Source: Enterococcus sp. BWR-S5 (GTDB taxonomy: Bacteria > Bacillota > Bacilli > Lactobacillales > Enterococcaceae). From it: a stretch of 64,000 bases of DNA. The position numbers were made by a program, and so were the translations under genes. This document shows positions 8,245 to 16,602 of the stretch, piece after piece. Positions within the stretch are counted from its first letter, which is position 1. Each line of letters opens with the position of its first letter. The stretch spans positions 124,001-188,000 of the forward strand of contig NZ_JADOEQ010000003.1 in the NCBI RefSeq assembly GCF_016745255.1. Direction: 5' to 3'. The notes beneath the pieces are model-generated. The model saw only the letters and a program-made list of their open reading frames with translations, made no database searches and was not told where the DNA came from.

Positions 8245-9096
8245 ATGAAATTAGTATGTATGTCTGAGCGTTTAACTACATTACCTGAATTCCACGGGGA
8301 ATTAGAGGAAATAACGGAGTGTAATATCTATAATAATGAGTTTGAACAAATTCCATCAGAGGTATTTGATATGGTAAATTTAGTGAACTTAAATATTTCA
8401 GTCAATCAGATTAAAAAAATTCCTAACGAAATTAAGCGCTTAAATCAATTGCAATCGATAGACTTCGGGCATAATCAAATTGACGAACTGCCGGAAGCTT
8501 TTTTCTCTTTAACTGATTTGAAGGAGTACGTCTATCTTCATAATAATCAGCTAAAGGAAATTCCTGATTTATTTGATAAAACAGATAAAATTGAATATTT
8601 GAATTTGAGTGACAACCAGCTAAAAGAATTGCCACAAAGTATTGGGAAGCTTAAGAACTTGCTTGAGCTGAGAATCATGAATAATCTTCTGGAAGAACTT
8701 CCTAAGGAGATAGCAAATCTCGCTGAACTAAGAGAGCTTCATGTGCGTGAAAATAGGCTTAACCATATTTCCTTTAAGAGCTTGAACTGGCATAAATTAC
8801 GTGTTCTTGACTTAGAAGCCAATCAAATAGGTGACATCAGTTTTGATTTTTCTACTTTAAAAAACTTGCAGAGACTAAATTTAAGAAACAATGAATTGTC
8901 AATTCTTCCGGAAGGAATTGGACTTGCCGAAGGCTTAATTGAGCTTGATCTAAGAAGTAATAGGCTGGAAACATTGCCGATAGAAGTTCTAGAGCTTCCA
9001 CAGCTTCAGCGGTTGGATCTTCGATGGAACCACGAACTTGTTCCACCACTATGGTTGAAGGAGCTAAGAGCAAGAGAATGTATTGTCTATTTATAG
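8245..9096 (+). CDS. Cytoplasmic leucine-rich-repeat protein
   Basis: 283 aa made almost entirely of about ten 22-24-residue leucine-rich repeats of the LPxxI type (for example LNLSDNQLKELPQSIGKL). There is no signal peptide, transmembrane segment, LPXTG motif or catalytic domain, so it should be a cytoplasmic protein-binding scaffold. This differs from the secreted internalin LRR proteins common in Gram-positives. AAGGAG is present upstream. The partner is unknown. Confidence 0.85.
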   Translation: MKLVCMSERLTTLPEFHGELEEITECNIYNNEFEQIPSEVFDMVNLVNLNISVNQIKKIPNEIKRLNQLQSIDFGHNQIDELPEAFFSLTDLKEYVYLHNNQLKEIPDLFDKTDKIEYLNLSDNQLKELPQSIGKLKNLLELRIMNNLLEELPKEIANLAELRELHVRENRLNHISFKSLNWHKLRVLDLEANQIGDISFDFSTLKNLQRLNLRNNELSILPEGIGLAEGLIELDLRSNRLETLPIEVLELPQLQRLDLRWNHELVPPLWLKELRARECIVYL

Positions 9097-9201
9097 TGAA
9101 ACCAAACTAATTTGAGTTATCGTAATAGTTGACTTGAAGTGGGCTTGAAGGTGTATACTTATTATTGTTATGTATTTCATACAGTAAAGGAGGCGATGCA
9201 C

Positions 9202-9462
9202 GTGTCTGGCTCACTAAGGTCAATTGAGGGAGCAGTTCAACAAAAATTAACTGTTCATTTTTCGTTTTCAAAGCGAAATCTTTATTTGATTCCAGTTCAA
9301 GAGGAGCATCAGGAAAGCTTAATCATTCCATTTGATCAAATAACTGTTGATTGTAGTGATACAAGTGTCCAACTAACATTTATCGAGCAGAATAGCCGCT
9401 ATATCTTTTCATTTAGTGCTGCTGATATGAATCAAAGTCTGTGGAATCGATTGAATCAATAG
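9202..9462 (+). CDS. Hypothetical small protein
   Basis: About 86 aa with no recognised family; predicted beta-rich (FSFSKRNLYLIPVQEEHQESL, YIFSFSAADM). GTG 9202 is eight bases from AAAGGAGG. An ATG at 9196 is only two or three bases from it, so the GTG is preferred, but either is possible. A strong terminator directly follows, so it is a one-gene unit. Confidence 0.55.
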   Translation: MSGSLRSIEGAVQQKLTVHFSFSKRNLYLIPVQEEHQESLIIPFDQITVDCSDTSVQLTFIEQNSRYIFSFSAADMNQSLWNRLNQ

Positions 9463-9474
9463 AAAAGTATTGAT

Positions 9475-9507
9475 GAGCAGAGCAAACAATCCTCTGCTCT
9501 TTTTTTA
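9475..9507 (+). terminator. Intrinsic terminator
   Basis: GAGCAGAG/CTCTGCTC stem with a nine-base loop and eight T. Confidence 0.9.
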
Positions 9508-9605
9508 TGTGTCATGAGCCAAAAAAAATAGTTAGTATTGAACAATAAAAATGCTAGAATAGAAGCATGGTTGGTTATGATAGACTATCTGAAAAGGGGG
9601 AAACA

Positions 9606-10088
9606 ATGTCTTATAAAATCAGAGCACTAAGGTCAGAAGAAATCTATTTGCTGGATACCTTTATCTATGAAGCCATTTTCCAACGTCCGGGAGTCGAAAA
9701 GCTGCCTAAAAGTATTATTCAGCAACCTGATATCAATGTATACATAAAAGATTTTGGAAAGAAGACAGATTATTGCCTAGTCGCTGAATCTCACGCTAAA
9801 GTAGTTGGAGCTGTTTGGACAAGAATTCTTGGAGGCTCTACAAAGGGCTTTGGTCATTTGAATAATGAGACCCCCGAATTTGCGCTTTCAGTACTTGAGG
9901 AGTTTCGAGGGCAGGGGATAGGAAAAAGCTTGATGGAGCATATGCTAGTCGAGCTAAAAAGAGCTGGTTATGCTCAAGCATCACTTGCTGTTCAAAAAGA
10001 TAACTATGCGTTTTTCATGTATAAAGATTTAGGGTTTAAGATTATTGATGAAAATGAAGAGGAGTTCATTATGCTTTATCAGTTTTAA
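9606..10088 (+). CDS. GNAT-family N-acetyltransferase
   Basis: 160 aa GNAT. The acetyl-CoA loop is EFRGQGIGKSLMEHMLVEL, followed by AQASLAVQKDNYAFFMYKDLGFK, the usual C-terminal strand and helix. The substrate is unknown. ATG 9606 has AAAGGGGGAAACA in front; a further ATG at 9567 lacks a ribosome site. Confidence 0.8.
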   Translation: MSYKIRALRSEEIYLLDTFIYEAIFQRPGVEKLPKSIIQQPDINVYIKDFGKKTDYCLVAESHAKVVGAVWTRILGGSTKGFGHLNNETPEFALSVLEEFRGQGIGKSLMEHMLVELKRAGYAQASLAVQKDNYAFFMYKDLGFKIIDENEEEFIMLYQF

Positions 10089-10189
10089 AGAGGAGCAGAA
10101 AAAGCTGATTTTAGGCATTAATTTCAGAATTTAGGCGAATATACGCAGCTATTTGTTGTGATATTTGTCTTTTTTTATTGAATATGAAG

Positions 10190-10224
10190 TGTACTATTGG
10201 TATAATTAATGAACTTGTAGTACA
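10190..10224 (+). promoter_or_regulatory. Promoter and probable operator of the TetR gene
   Basis: TGTACTA at 10190-10196 and TAGTACA at 10218-10224 form an inverted repeat around a perfect TATAAT (10201-10206). This placement suits autorepression by the TetR protein encoded from 10240; that is an inference. Confidence 0.5.
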
Positions 10225-10239
10225 GAAAGGTAATGAATA

Positions 10240-10851
10240 ATGGACAAAAGAGAAGCTGTGATCCAATTTCATAGGGAACGAATAATAGAAGCCGCAGAAA
10301 GCCTGTTTTTAGATAATGGTGTAGAAACAACCACAATGGATATGATTGCAAAAAAGGCAAATTATAGCAAAACTACTCTTTACAAGTATTTTGAAAGTAA
10401 GCAAGAGATTTATTATACAGTTACGTATCGTAGTTTTGTTATGCAAAAAAAGATATTGGAAGAAGTGATTGAAGAGGAACAAAATTTCTTTGATCAATAT
10501 TTTTCTCTATGCCAGGAAATGGTTAATTTTCAAAAGAAGTATCCTCTATATTTTGATACGTTACTGGAAACAATAGATATTAATTCGGAATTGCCCATTT
10601 TGAATGCCATTTATGATATTGGTGAGGAGATAAACGGTATTTTGCAACAGCTTTTAGAAAAAGGGGTTGCAGACGGTATGATATCCAGTGAGATAAAGTT
10701 TCCTGAGGTTATTTACCTAATGTGGTCCTCAATTTCCGGAATAATCAGAATGGCTGATAAGAAAGAAGCGTATTTCACGCAAACATCAGATATGTCGCTG
10801 ACAGCTTTTAGAAATTACGGGTTCAAAATTTTACTTCAAGGTTTGATGTAG
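10240..10851 (+). CDS. TetR-family transcriptional regulator
   Basis: 203 aa. The N-terminal helix-turn-helix is classical (IIEAAESLFLDNGVETTTMDMIAKKANYSKTTLYKYFESKQEI, about residues 14-56), followed by a ligand-binding domain. It is followed after 11 bases by an FMN-binding membrane protein, so both are probably one operon and the regulator may control it. The operator candidate lies over its own promoter. Confidence 0.85.
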   Translation: MDKREAVIQFHRERIIEAAESLFLDNGVETTTMDMIAKKANYSKTTLYKYFESKQEIYYTVTYRSFVMQKKILEEVIEEEQNFFDQYFSLCQEMVNFQKKYPLYFDTLLETIDINSELPILNAIYDIGEEINGILQQLLEKGVADGMISSEIKFPEVIYLMWSSISGIIRMADKKEAYFTQTSDMSLTAFRNYGFKILLQGLM

Positions 10852-10862
10852 GAGGAATACAA

Positions 10863-11270
10863 ATGAAAAATAAGAAAAAAATACTGCTTTCCGGGATAGG
10901 ATTCATTGTTGGTATTGGCTTGATCTTCGGTGGGAATTATCTTTATAGGGCGTATAAGTACCAGCAGATAGTAGCGGATATTGAGATTCAACCAATTGAC
11001 TTGGCAAAGGTTTCTGATGGTGTATACTCAGGCCATTTTGATGCCTTATTGGTTGGTGCGAAAACAAAGGTAACTGTGAAGGGTCATAAAATTTCGGCTG
11101 TTGAGCTCGTTGAACACAAAACTGAGCTTGGTGAAAAAGCAGAAAAGATTGTTGAGGATGTTGTAAGTCAGCAATCATTAGAGGTTGACACAGTCAGTGG
11201 TGCGACAAACAGCAGTAAAGTCATTTTGAAATCAATTGACAATGCACTAAATTCGGAGTCGAATGACTAA
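10863..11270 (+). CDS. Membrane-anchored FMN-binding domain protein
   Basis: 135 aa. One N-terminal membrane anchor (ILLSGIGFIVGIGLIFGGNYLY) and an extracellular FMN_bind domain. The DTVSGATNSS segment matches the site where FMN is covalently attached to Thr by ApbE-type flavin transferases (D-x-x-[ST]-G-A-T). It probably acts in extracytosolic electron transfer, as related flavinylated proteins of Firmicutes do. No ApbE or reductase partner is in this window. Confidence 0.8.
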   Translation: MKNKKKILLSGIGFIVGIGLIFGGNYLYRAYKYQQIVADIEIQPIDLAKVSDGVYSGHFDALLVGAKTKVTVKGHKISAVELVEHKTELGEKAEKIVEDVVSQQSLEVDTVSGATNSSKVILKSIDNALNSESND

Positions 11271-11373
11271 TACCTACAGCTTTCCCCTTCTTAAAAAAAC
11301 AGTTTTTCTCTATTAAAAATGAAAAAGAGTACTTTTCATACAGAAAAACCAATAAATTTCAAAAAACTATGAA

Positions 11374-11401
11374 AACACCAGTTATTTTGGCTGGTGTTTT
11401 T
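11374..11401 (+). terminator. Intrinsic terminator
   Basis: AACACCAG/CTGGTGTT stem with T-tract, 100 bases after the FMN-binding gene. A TATAAT at 11404-11409 follows and may begin the transcript of the next gene. Confidence 0.8.
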
Positions 11402-11547
11402 GCTATAATTAGAATAAGAAATGTTCATTTGTAGAAAAATGAGTTTTTAAAAAGAAAATCAACTTCGATTTTCTTCAAAAATATATTATTTTAGAATGAA
11501 AAAACTTAAAAGAGTTAGAGCGAAAAGAATGTTGGGAGAAGAGACAC

Positions 11548-13659
11548 ATGAATTTTTATATGGATGTCCAGTTTTTGGACGAAAAAGAGGGAAGCATTAG
11601 TATTTTTGAAGTGGTTTTCTCTAATTATACCGATGATAAGAAAATTGAGAAGATTATTGCAGGAGGACTAAATACCTTCCAGAAGAGAAATCCGTATATT
11701 AAAGTAGAAGATGGATTTATTGAATTTTTTGAAGACAGCTCAATTAAACTGAGAATTGAAAGTACTTGTAAGTATCCGCTGTCAAAAAGAAGAATTGAAG
11801 ATTTAAAGCAAGAGTTAATTGTTGCGTTTAAAATGACCAACGAGGAAAAGGCTCTTTTAGAGAGCAAACGTCAAGCTGAAAATAAGGAAAGACCTGTGTT
11901 GACTGCGCTTCAGGAAATGAAAGATGAGTGGAATAACCGTCTGGTTCAAGAAGTCAGTGAGCTGAGAAAGTCATTTTCAGAGCAGGTGTCTGCGATTCAA
12001 CCGGCAATAGAACAGAAAATCAGCCAGCAGCTGATGACAGCTGAAAAGCAGCAGGTACTTCATTATCAGGAGCTTCAGGAAGCAGTCGTTCTGGGGAATG
12101 AGCTGATGACAGAGCATCTTCAGGAAATCCTTCAAAAGGAAAAGAACAGCTTTGGACAACTGAAGAAGCGTATTGCTGCGTTAGATTCGTCAACGGAGCA
12201 AAGAAATGAAGCCCTTGAAAGTCAGCTTAAAGAGGTCTATCAACAAACCGCTGCAGGAAACTTGGAGAAAATTGAATTTTTGAAGGAGAAGCTCTCCAGT
12301 GAAATTGATGAAAGCAATTTTGATTTAAAAGAAGAGATAAGCTTTCTGGGAACCGATTTAGCACAAAGGCTGGAAGAAGATGGAGAGAGAAACGTTCAGC
12401 GGTTCTCTCAGCTAGATGAGGCAATGAAAGCAACAACCGATTTATCATTGGAAAGAGCGGTACAGTTGAATCAACAAGTGGATGACTTGAAGAAGGAGCT
12501 GCATCAAACAGCACAAAACATTGAGCCTATCACTGTTTTGTTAAAGGCAAAGAAAACCGCAGATGAAAACAAGCTCAACAATCTTGAAGAATCAATCTTG
12601 GCAATTTCTGAAAAACTGGACAAAGAGCTAACCATTCAATCAGAAGAATATAATGAAGGTGTTTTGAAGCAAATTAGTGAGCTAAAAACTGATCTGAATC
12701 AAAAAATTGAAGAGGAGCTATCGAAGCTCAATGAAGTGATGCAGTCTGAACAAACAACAGTTGTTGAGGCTGATAAACTGCATGAAATGATTGATTTTGA
12801 AGAACAGCTAACTGAAATGAAACGGATGCTGGACGATAATGTAAATCAGATTACGCCGTTATTTTCAACACTGCAAAAAGAGAATATCATGCTTACTCGT
12901 AAAATTGATAACCTTGAAGCTCTGATAGCTGATATGCAAAAAGTTTCAGAAGAACAAACGGAGAAAGAACAACCCGTTGAGAATATTCTTCCTCCGATGA
13001 CTGAAGAAGAACCGTTAGCAGAAGAAGAAAAGCCTGAAACAGAGAAAAAAACAGAAGCCGTAAAAGTAGAGAAAGAGACCGATGATAAGGAAGAGAAAGC
13101 AAAAGAGGAACAGCCGAAACCCCTAGAACCGGAACGAAGAATTGAGAAGGTAGATGCCAAATTAGAGAAGCTGCCGGATGAGAAAAAGCCTTCAAATGAA
13201 AAGAAACCAACAGTACAACGAATAATACCGAAAGCGTCAGAGGTGGATGTGAAGCCTAAGCAACCTAGGGAACGCCCGGATGTCAATCCATTCCAAACCG
13301 ATTTCCAGGCCTTAAAGGAACGTTTTTCAGAGCTGGAAAGTGCTCCTCGCTTTGATAAGCAGGTTCGATTGAGCAAGTTTGATTATCGAAAATCAATCAC
13401 CCATGTTCACTATATCGAATATCGATGGGAAAATGCGGTGTTGGACAAAGAAGACTATCATTTCTTCGGATTAGATAATTTTGAGGAAAAAGTCAACGAA
13501 TTACCGGAATTTTTAGATGCTTTAAAGGCCGATAATAAGAAAGAGTCTCTATTCAACCAGAATAGTTTTAAGCTAAAAAAGACGGTTTGGGAAAAAATAA
13601 AGGCCTATCACTTACTCAGCATCTATCTTGATCAAATCCTTACCTGGCGTCAGGGATAG
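11548..13659 (+). CDS. Large coiled-coil protein of unknown function
   Basis: 703 aa, no known family recognised. Residues 1-110 form a compact, possibly beta-rich domain. About 110-470 is dense heptad coiled coil (Glu/Gln/Leu-rich). About 475-590 is a charged, Lys/Glu/Pro-rich linker, probably disordered. About 600-703 is a folded aromatic-rich C-terminal domain (KFDYRKSITHVHYIEYRWENAV..., WEKIKAYHLLSIYLDQILTW). There is no signal peptide or membrane segment. The layout suggests a cytoplasmic structural or tethering protein. It is a single-gene unit. Confidence 0.8.
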   Translation: MNFYMDVQFLDEKEGSISIFEVVFSNYTDDKKIEKIIAGGLNTFQKRNPYIKVEDGFIEFFEDSSIKLRIESTCKYPLSKRRIEDLKQELIVAFKMTNEEKALLESKRQAENKERPVLTALQEMKDEWNNRLVQEVSELRKSFSEQVSAIQPAIEQKISQQLMTAEKQQVLHYQELQEAVVLGNELMTEHLQEILQKEKNSFGQLKKRIAALDSSTEQRNEALESQLKEVYQQTAAGNLEKIEFLKEKLSSEIDESNFDLKEEISFLGTDLAQRLEEDGERNVQRFSQLDEAMKATTDLSLERAVQLNQQVDDLKKELHQTAQNIEPITVLLKAKKTADENKLNNLEESILAISEKLDKELTIQSEEYNEGVLKQISELKTDLNQKIEEELSKLNEVMQSEQTTVVEADKLHEMIDFEEQLTEMKRMLDDNVNQITPLFSTLQKENIMLTRKIDNLEALIADMQKVSEEQTEKEQPVENILPPMTEEEPLAEEEKPETEKKTEAVKVEKETDDKEEKAKEEQPKPLEPERRIEKVDAKLEKLPDEKKPSNEKKPTVQRIIPKASEVDVKPKQPRERPDVNPFQTDFQALKERFSELESAPRFDKQVRLSKFDYRKSITHVHYIEYRWENAVLDKEDYHFFGLDNFEEKVNELPEFLDALKADNKKESLFNQNSFKLKKTVWEKIKAYHLLSIYLDQILTWRQG

Positions 13660-13757
13660 GGTAGAAAAAGCGCGCAAAGCTAGAAAAAATGAGTTTTATC
13701 GATTTTGCTTGATTTGATAGTAGGAAGTAATAGGTTAGGCTTTAATAGACTTTTTGT

Positions 13758-13788
13758 GACTGGGATTGTATGATTGTCCCAGTCTTTT
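13758..13788 (+). terminator. Intrinsic terminator
   Basis: GACTGGGA/TCCCAGTC stem with an 11-base loop and four T, about 100 bases after the coiled-coil gene. Confidence 0.8.
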
Positions 13789-13816
13789 ATATTATCTAGA
13801 AAGAGGAGTATGTAGG

Positions 13817-14272
13817 ATGCAAGTTATATCAGTAAGAAAGCACCCAGAGTATTTGAAGGCAGCAATAAGCTATTTCCAACTGCACTGGGGAAGTGAGGAG
13901 ACGAATAAGTTATATGAAAATTCAATTACTCACGCAATGACAGCTGAAGGCCCATTGCCACAATGGTATTTACTGTGCGATGGAGAGCAAATTATAGGTT
14001 GTGCCGGTTTAATTACAAATGACTTTATTAGCCGAATGGATCTTTACCCTTGGCTCTGCGCGTTATACATTGAGGAAGAATTTCGAGGACAGAAGCTGAG
14101 CAGATTACTGATAGATAAAGCTAAGCAGGATTCTAAACATTTTGGCTTCAAGCACCTGTACCTATGTACCGATCATGTGGGTTTTTATGAAAAGTCTGGC
14201 TTTTCATATATTGGAGACGGCTATCATCCATGGGGAGAAAAGAGTCGAATTTACTCTGTCCCATTATATTGA
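13817..14272 (+). CDS. GNAT-family N-acetyltransferase
   Basis: 151 aa GNAT. The acetyl-CoA site is EFRGQKLSRLLIDKAK, and the C-terminal strand HVGFYEKSGFSYIGDGYHPWGEKSRIY is typical of a subgroup annotated as general GNATs. ATG 13817 lies just after GAGGAGTATGTAGG; an upstream in-frame ATG at 13766 overlaps the preceding terminator and is rejected. Confidence 0.8.
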   Translation: MQVISVRKHPEYLKAAISYFQLHWGSEETNKLYENSITHAMTAEGPLPQWYLLCDGEQIIGCAGLITNDFISRMDLYPWLCALYIEEEFRGQKLSRLLIDKAKQDSKHFGFKHLYLCTDHVGFYEKSGFSYIGDGYHPWGEKSRIYSVPLY

Positions 14273-14353
14273 CCCATTTTTGTCAAAAAAAGAACAGGTT
14301 AAGTGTAAAAAAGACCGTCTGGTATGCTGAAAAATAAGAAAAGAAGGATGGAT

Positions 14354-14794
14354 ATGGAAATACTTAGCACAGGATTCTTTCCTAAGAATATCACTGGTTT
14401 TGGAAAAGAAGTCAAACAAGGACATATTCTGAAAGAGCCGAAAACCTTATTTTATCAAGCTGCAAGGGAAGCACAGGCAGAAATAATTTCTTGGAAGCCG
14501 CCGACCTATCCCAAAAATTTTTATGAAGTCCTGTTTGTTCTTGGGAAAGAGCAGTTTAGTTGTTTTATACATGAGTACTATGCCTATGCCGGCTTTCAAA
14601 ATAAACAAGGAGAATATGTGGACTGTGAGCAATTATCAGTTGTTTTATCACCAACATTCATTTGTTTGACTGCTGAAATGCTGGAAGAACAATTTCAAGC
14701 TGCTTATTTTTCATTCGATGAGCAAGAGCAGAGCCAATGCACATATTGGCAACCGGAAAAGGTAGGAGAGGTCATTTTTAACTGTTGGGACTAA
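14354..14794 (+). CDS. Hypothetical protein
   Basis: About 146 aa, no recognised family and no signal or membrane segment; rich in aromatic residues (CFIHEYYAYAGF). It starts 81 bases after the GNAT gene. ATG 14354 is six bases after AGAAGG; ATGs at 14324 and 14348 are less well placed. Confidence 0.6.
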   Translation: MEILSTGFFPKNITGFGKEVKQGHILKEPKTLFYQAAREAQAEIISWKPPTYPKNFYEVLFVLGKEQFSCFIHEYYAYAGFQNKQGEYVDCEQLSVVLSPTFICLTAEMLEEQFQAAYFSFDEQEQSQCTYWQPEKVGEVIFNCWD

Positions 14795-14913
14795 GGAATT
14801 CTTTATCAAGGTTAAGCGAATATTTTTCTTCAACAGGTTACCTTCTCTTTAGTTTTCTGCTATACTAAAAAGAACAAATGTTCTTTTTAGAAGACAATAA
14901 AGGAGAGAAAATT

Positions 14914-15324
14914 ATGCAAAATATCCAAGGTACTTGTCTGTGCGAGAAAAATCATCTGGTCATAAAGGAGTATGGCAACTTCGTATATAGTTGTCATTGC
15001 GATATGTGCCGAAAGATGTCAGCTGGTCCCGTAATGGCTGTCGATCCGGAAACAAGCGATAACATTGAATTGCATCTTGATGAAGCTTCTGTAACCTATT
15101 ACCATTCGAGCCCTGAGGTTGAGCGTGCTTTTTGTTCAACATGCGGGACCTATCTATTTTGGCACCATCTTGCAAGGGATCACTATTGTATGAACGCAGA
15201 GCTATTTCCTGACATTATCAAGCAGGTAAATTTTGGTCTTCAGGTTTTTTATGACAGAAAACCACACTATTATGATTTTGCCAATGAAACAAAGAAAATG
15301 AGTAGTAGCTGGGAAGAAATGTAA
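14914..15324 (+). CDS. GFA/CENP-V-type zinc protein
   Basis: 136 aa. The zinc ligands of the glutathione-dependent formaldehyde-activating (GFA, CENP-V) fold are all visible: CLC, CHCDMCRK and FCSTCGT. Bacterial members are often of unknown function; the GFA name does not prove formaldehyde chemistry. AAAGGAGAGAAAATT precedes ATG 14914. Confidence 0.85.
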   Translation: MQNIQGTCLCEKNHLVIKEYGNFVYSCHCDMCRKMSAGPVMAVDPETSDNIELHLDEASVTYYHSSPEVERAFCSTCGTYLFWHHLARDHYCMNAELFPDIIKQVNFGLQVFYDRKPHYYDFANETKKMSSSWEEM

Positions 15325-15442
15325 GGATAGTTCAAATAGAAAACAGCGAACAAAAGTATACAGTGAAAGATTATGGCAGTAACGGCTTTTTACAAAAGGA
15401 ACAATAAGAAATTGGATCTGATGATTAGAACGGAGGGAAAAG

Positions 15443-16003
15443 ATGATACTTCATACAAAACGATTAATTCTAAGGCCTTGGGCAGAAAGTGATGCGGAGT
15501 GTTTGTTTGAGTATGCAAAAGATGAACGTGTTGGTCCGATTACAGGCTGGCCGCCGCATACAAGCGTTGAAAACAGCAAGGAGATTATTCAACAACTGTT
15601 AATGCAGGATCATACTTTTGCAGTTGCTTTGAAGACAAAGCCAGAGCAAGTAATTGGGAATATCGGGGTTATGCTGAATGATGAAGAACTTCGGTTTCCC
15701 TTCATGAATCGAAAGGATGCTGAAATTGGTTTTTGGTTAGGTGTTCCCTATTGGGGCAATGGCTACATTCCTGAAGCTGTGAAAAGAGTGCTGACGTATT
15801 GCTTTGAGGAACTCGCAGTGGAAAACATCTGGTGTGGCTACTATGAAGGAAATGAGCAGTCTAAAAGGGTACAGGAAAAGGTAGGGTTTCTCTATGAGCG
15901 GACGGAAAAAGAGCTGTTTGTTCCGCCACTGGATGAATACCGTGTTGAGCATTTTACAAAGTTGACAAAAAAATGTTGGCTGCAGCAAGCCAGCGTTGAT
16001 TAG
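15443..16003 (+). CDS. RimJ/RimL-type GNAT acetyltransferase
   Basis: 186 aa. It opens with the RimL-like TKRLILRPWAESDAECLFEYAKD and has the acetyl-CoA segment EIGFWLGVPYWGNGYIPEAVKRVL, then NEQSKRVQEKVGF. Members of this group acetylate protein N-termini or small amines; the substrate is not predictable here. CGGAGGG precedes the start. Confidence 0.85.
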   Translation: MILHTKRLILRPWAESDAECLFEYAKDERVGPITGWPPHTSVENSKEIIQQLLMQDHTFAVALKTKPEQVIGNIGVMLNDEELRFPFMNRKDAEIGFWLGVPYWGNGYIPEAVKRVLTYCFEELAVENIWCGYYEGNEQSKRVQEKVGFLYERTEKELFVPPLDEYRVEHFTKLTKKCWLQQASVD

Positions 16004-16101
16004 AGTCATTAACTGATGACTTGGTCACTGAATGATCCAAGTGCTTGCACAAATTAGAGGTGATGAGGTCTGAGCTTCTATGTAAAACAAAAATAAATGA
16101 A

Positions 16102-16143
16102 GAAGGATAGTGAAGAGTTGAGTCTTGTCTTCGCTGTCCTTTC
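16102..16143. terminator. Bidirectional terminator hairpin
   Basis: GAAGGATAGTGAAGA pairs with TCTTCGCTGTCCTTTC, with G-U and one mismatch, around an 11-base loop. T-rich sequence follows on the plus strand. Confidence 0.6.
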
Positions 16144-16184
16144 TATTTATTTTATATAAGAATGATACAACTAGTTTTTTTTTA

Positions 16185-16212
16185 GAAAAACCCTTCTCAG
16201 AAAAGAAGGGTT
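16185..16212 (-). terminator. Terminator of the 23-aa peptide gene
   Basis: Read on the minus strand, AACCCTTCT and AGAAGGGTT form the stem and a T-run follows, 24 bases after the peptide stop codon. Confidence 0.8.
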
Positions 16213-16236
16213 AAAGGACAATATAGCTTCTAAAGA

Positions 16237-16308
16237 TTAGAAGAAGAAGCCGATGATAGTCATAGCTGCATCATATAAAAATTGTAAAGCACCAAAAATG
16301 AATGACAT
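16237..16308 (-). CDS. 23-aa hydrophobic peptide
   Basis: A self-contained micro-gene: AAGGAGG, nine bases, ATG, 23 codons (begins MSFIFGALQF, ends TIIGFFF), TAA, then an intrinsic terminator. The peptide is hydrophobic with one Asp, no Lys or Arg, and a Phe-rich C-terminus; it would insert in or lie on the membrane. Possible roles are a phenol-soluble-modulin-like or leaderless peptide, a type I toxin or a signalling peptide. No antitoxin RNA or processing gene is evident. The function is unknown; the gene signals are strong. Confidence 0.65.
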   Translation of the reverse strand: MSFIFGALQFLYDAAMTIIGFFF

Positions 16309-16602
16309 TCGAGTAACCTCCTTATTTCTTAATATAATAATAAAATAACATACATTTATCTACAATTCAATAGTTTTATGAAAGAAATTAATTACATTTA
16401 TGAAGATGCAAGATGCATGTAAGTCATTGACCATTGAAAGAATCGTTTGTCTATCATTATTTGGCTCGTCCATATAGCCTGTCTTGAATCCATAAAGACC
16501 CTTCATCTACAAAATAAATTTAATAGGTATTTACATTTCTTTCTTTTTTATATATACTTAGTTAAACAACTTAATTAAGTGTATTAATTAAGGGCGGGAG
16601 GT
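16309..16602. other. AT-rich intergenic region
   Basis: Contains the ribosome site and probable promoter of the peptide gene (minus strand TTGAAT, 17 bases, TATTTT) and the promoter of the ROK gene. A minus-strand 48-codon frame at 16360-16506 contains GLYGFKTGY but has no ribosome site; I do not call it a gene. Confidence 0.4.

Noticed and set aside
12846-13376. 176-codon Ser/Phe-rich minus-strand ORF
   Set aside because: It is the antisense shadow of the Lys/Glu-rich linker of the coiled-coil gene.
16360-16506. 48-codon minus-strand ORF containing GLYGFKTGY, reminiscent of the KTG motif of D,D-carboxypeptidases
   Set aside because: No ribosome site and no other family motif; at most a decayed fragment.
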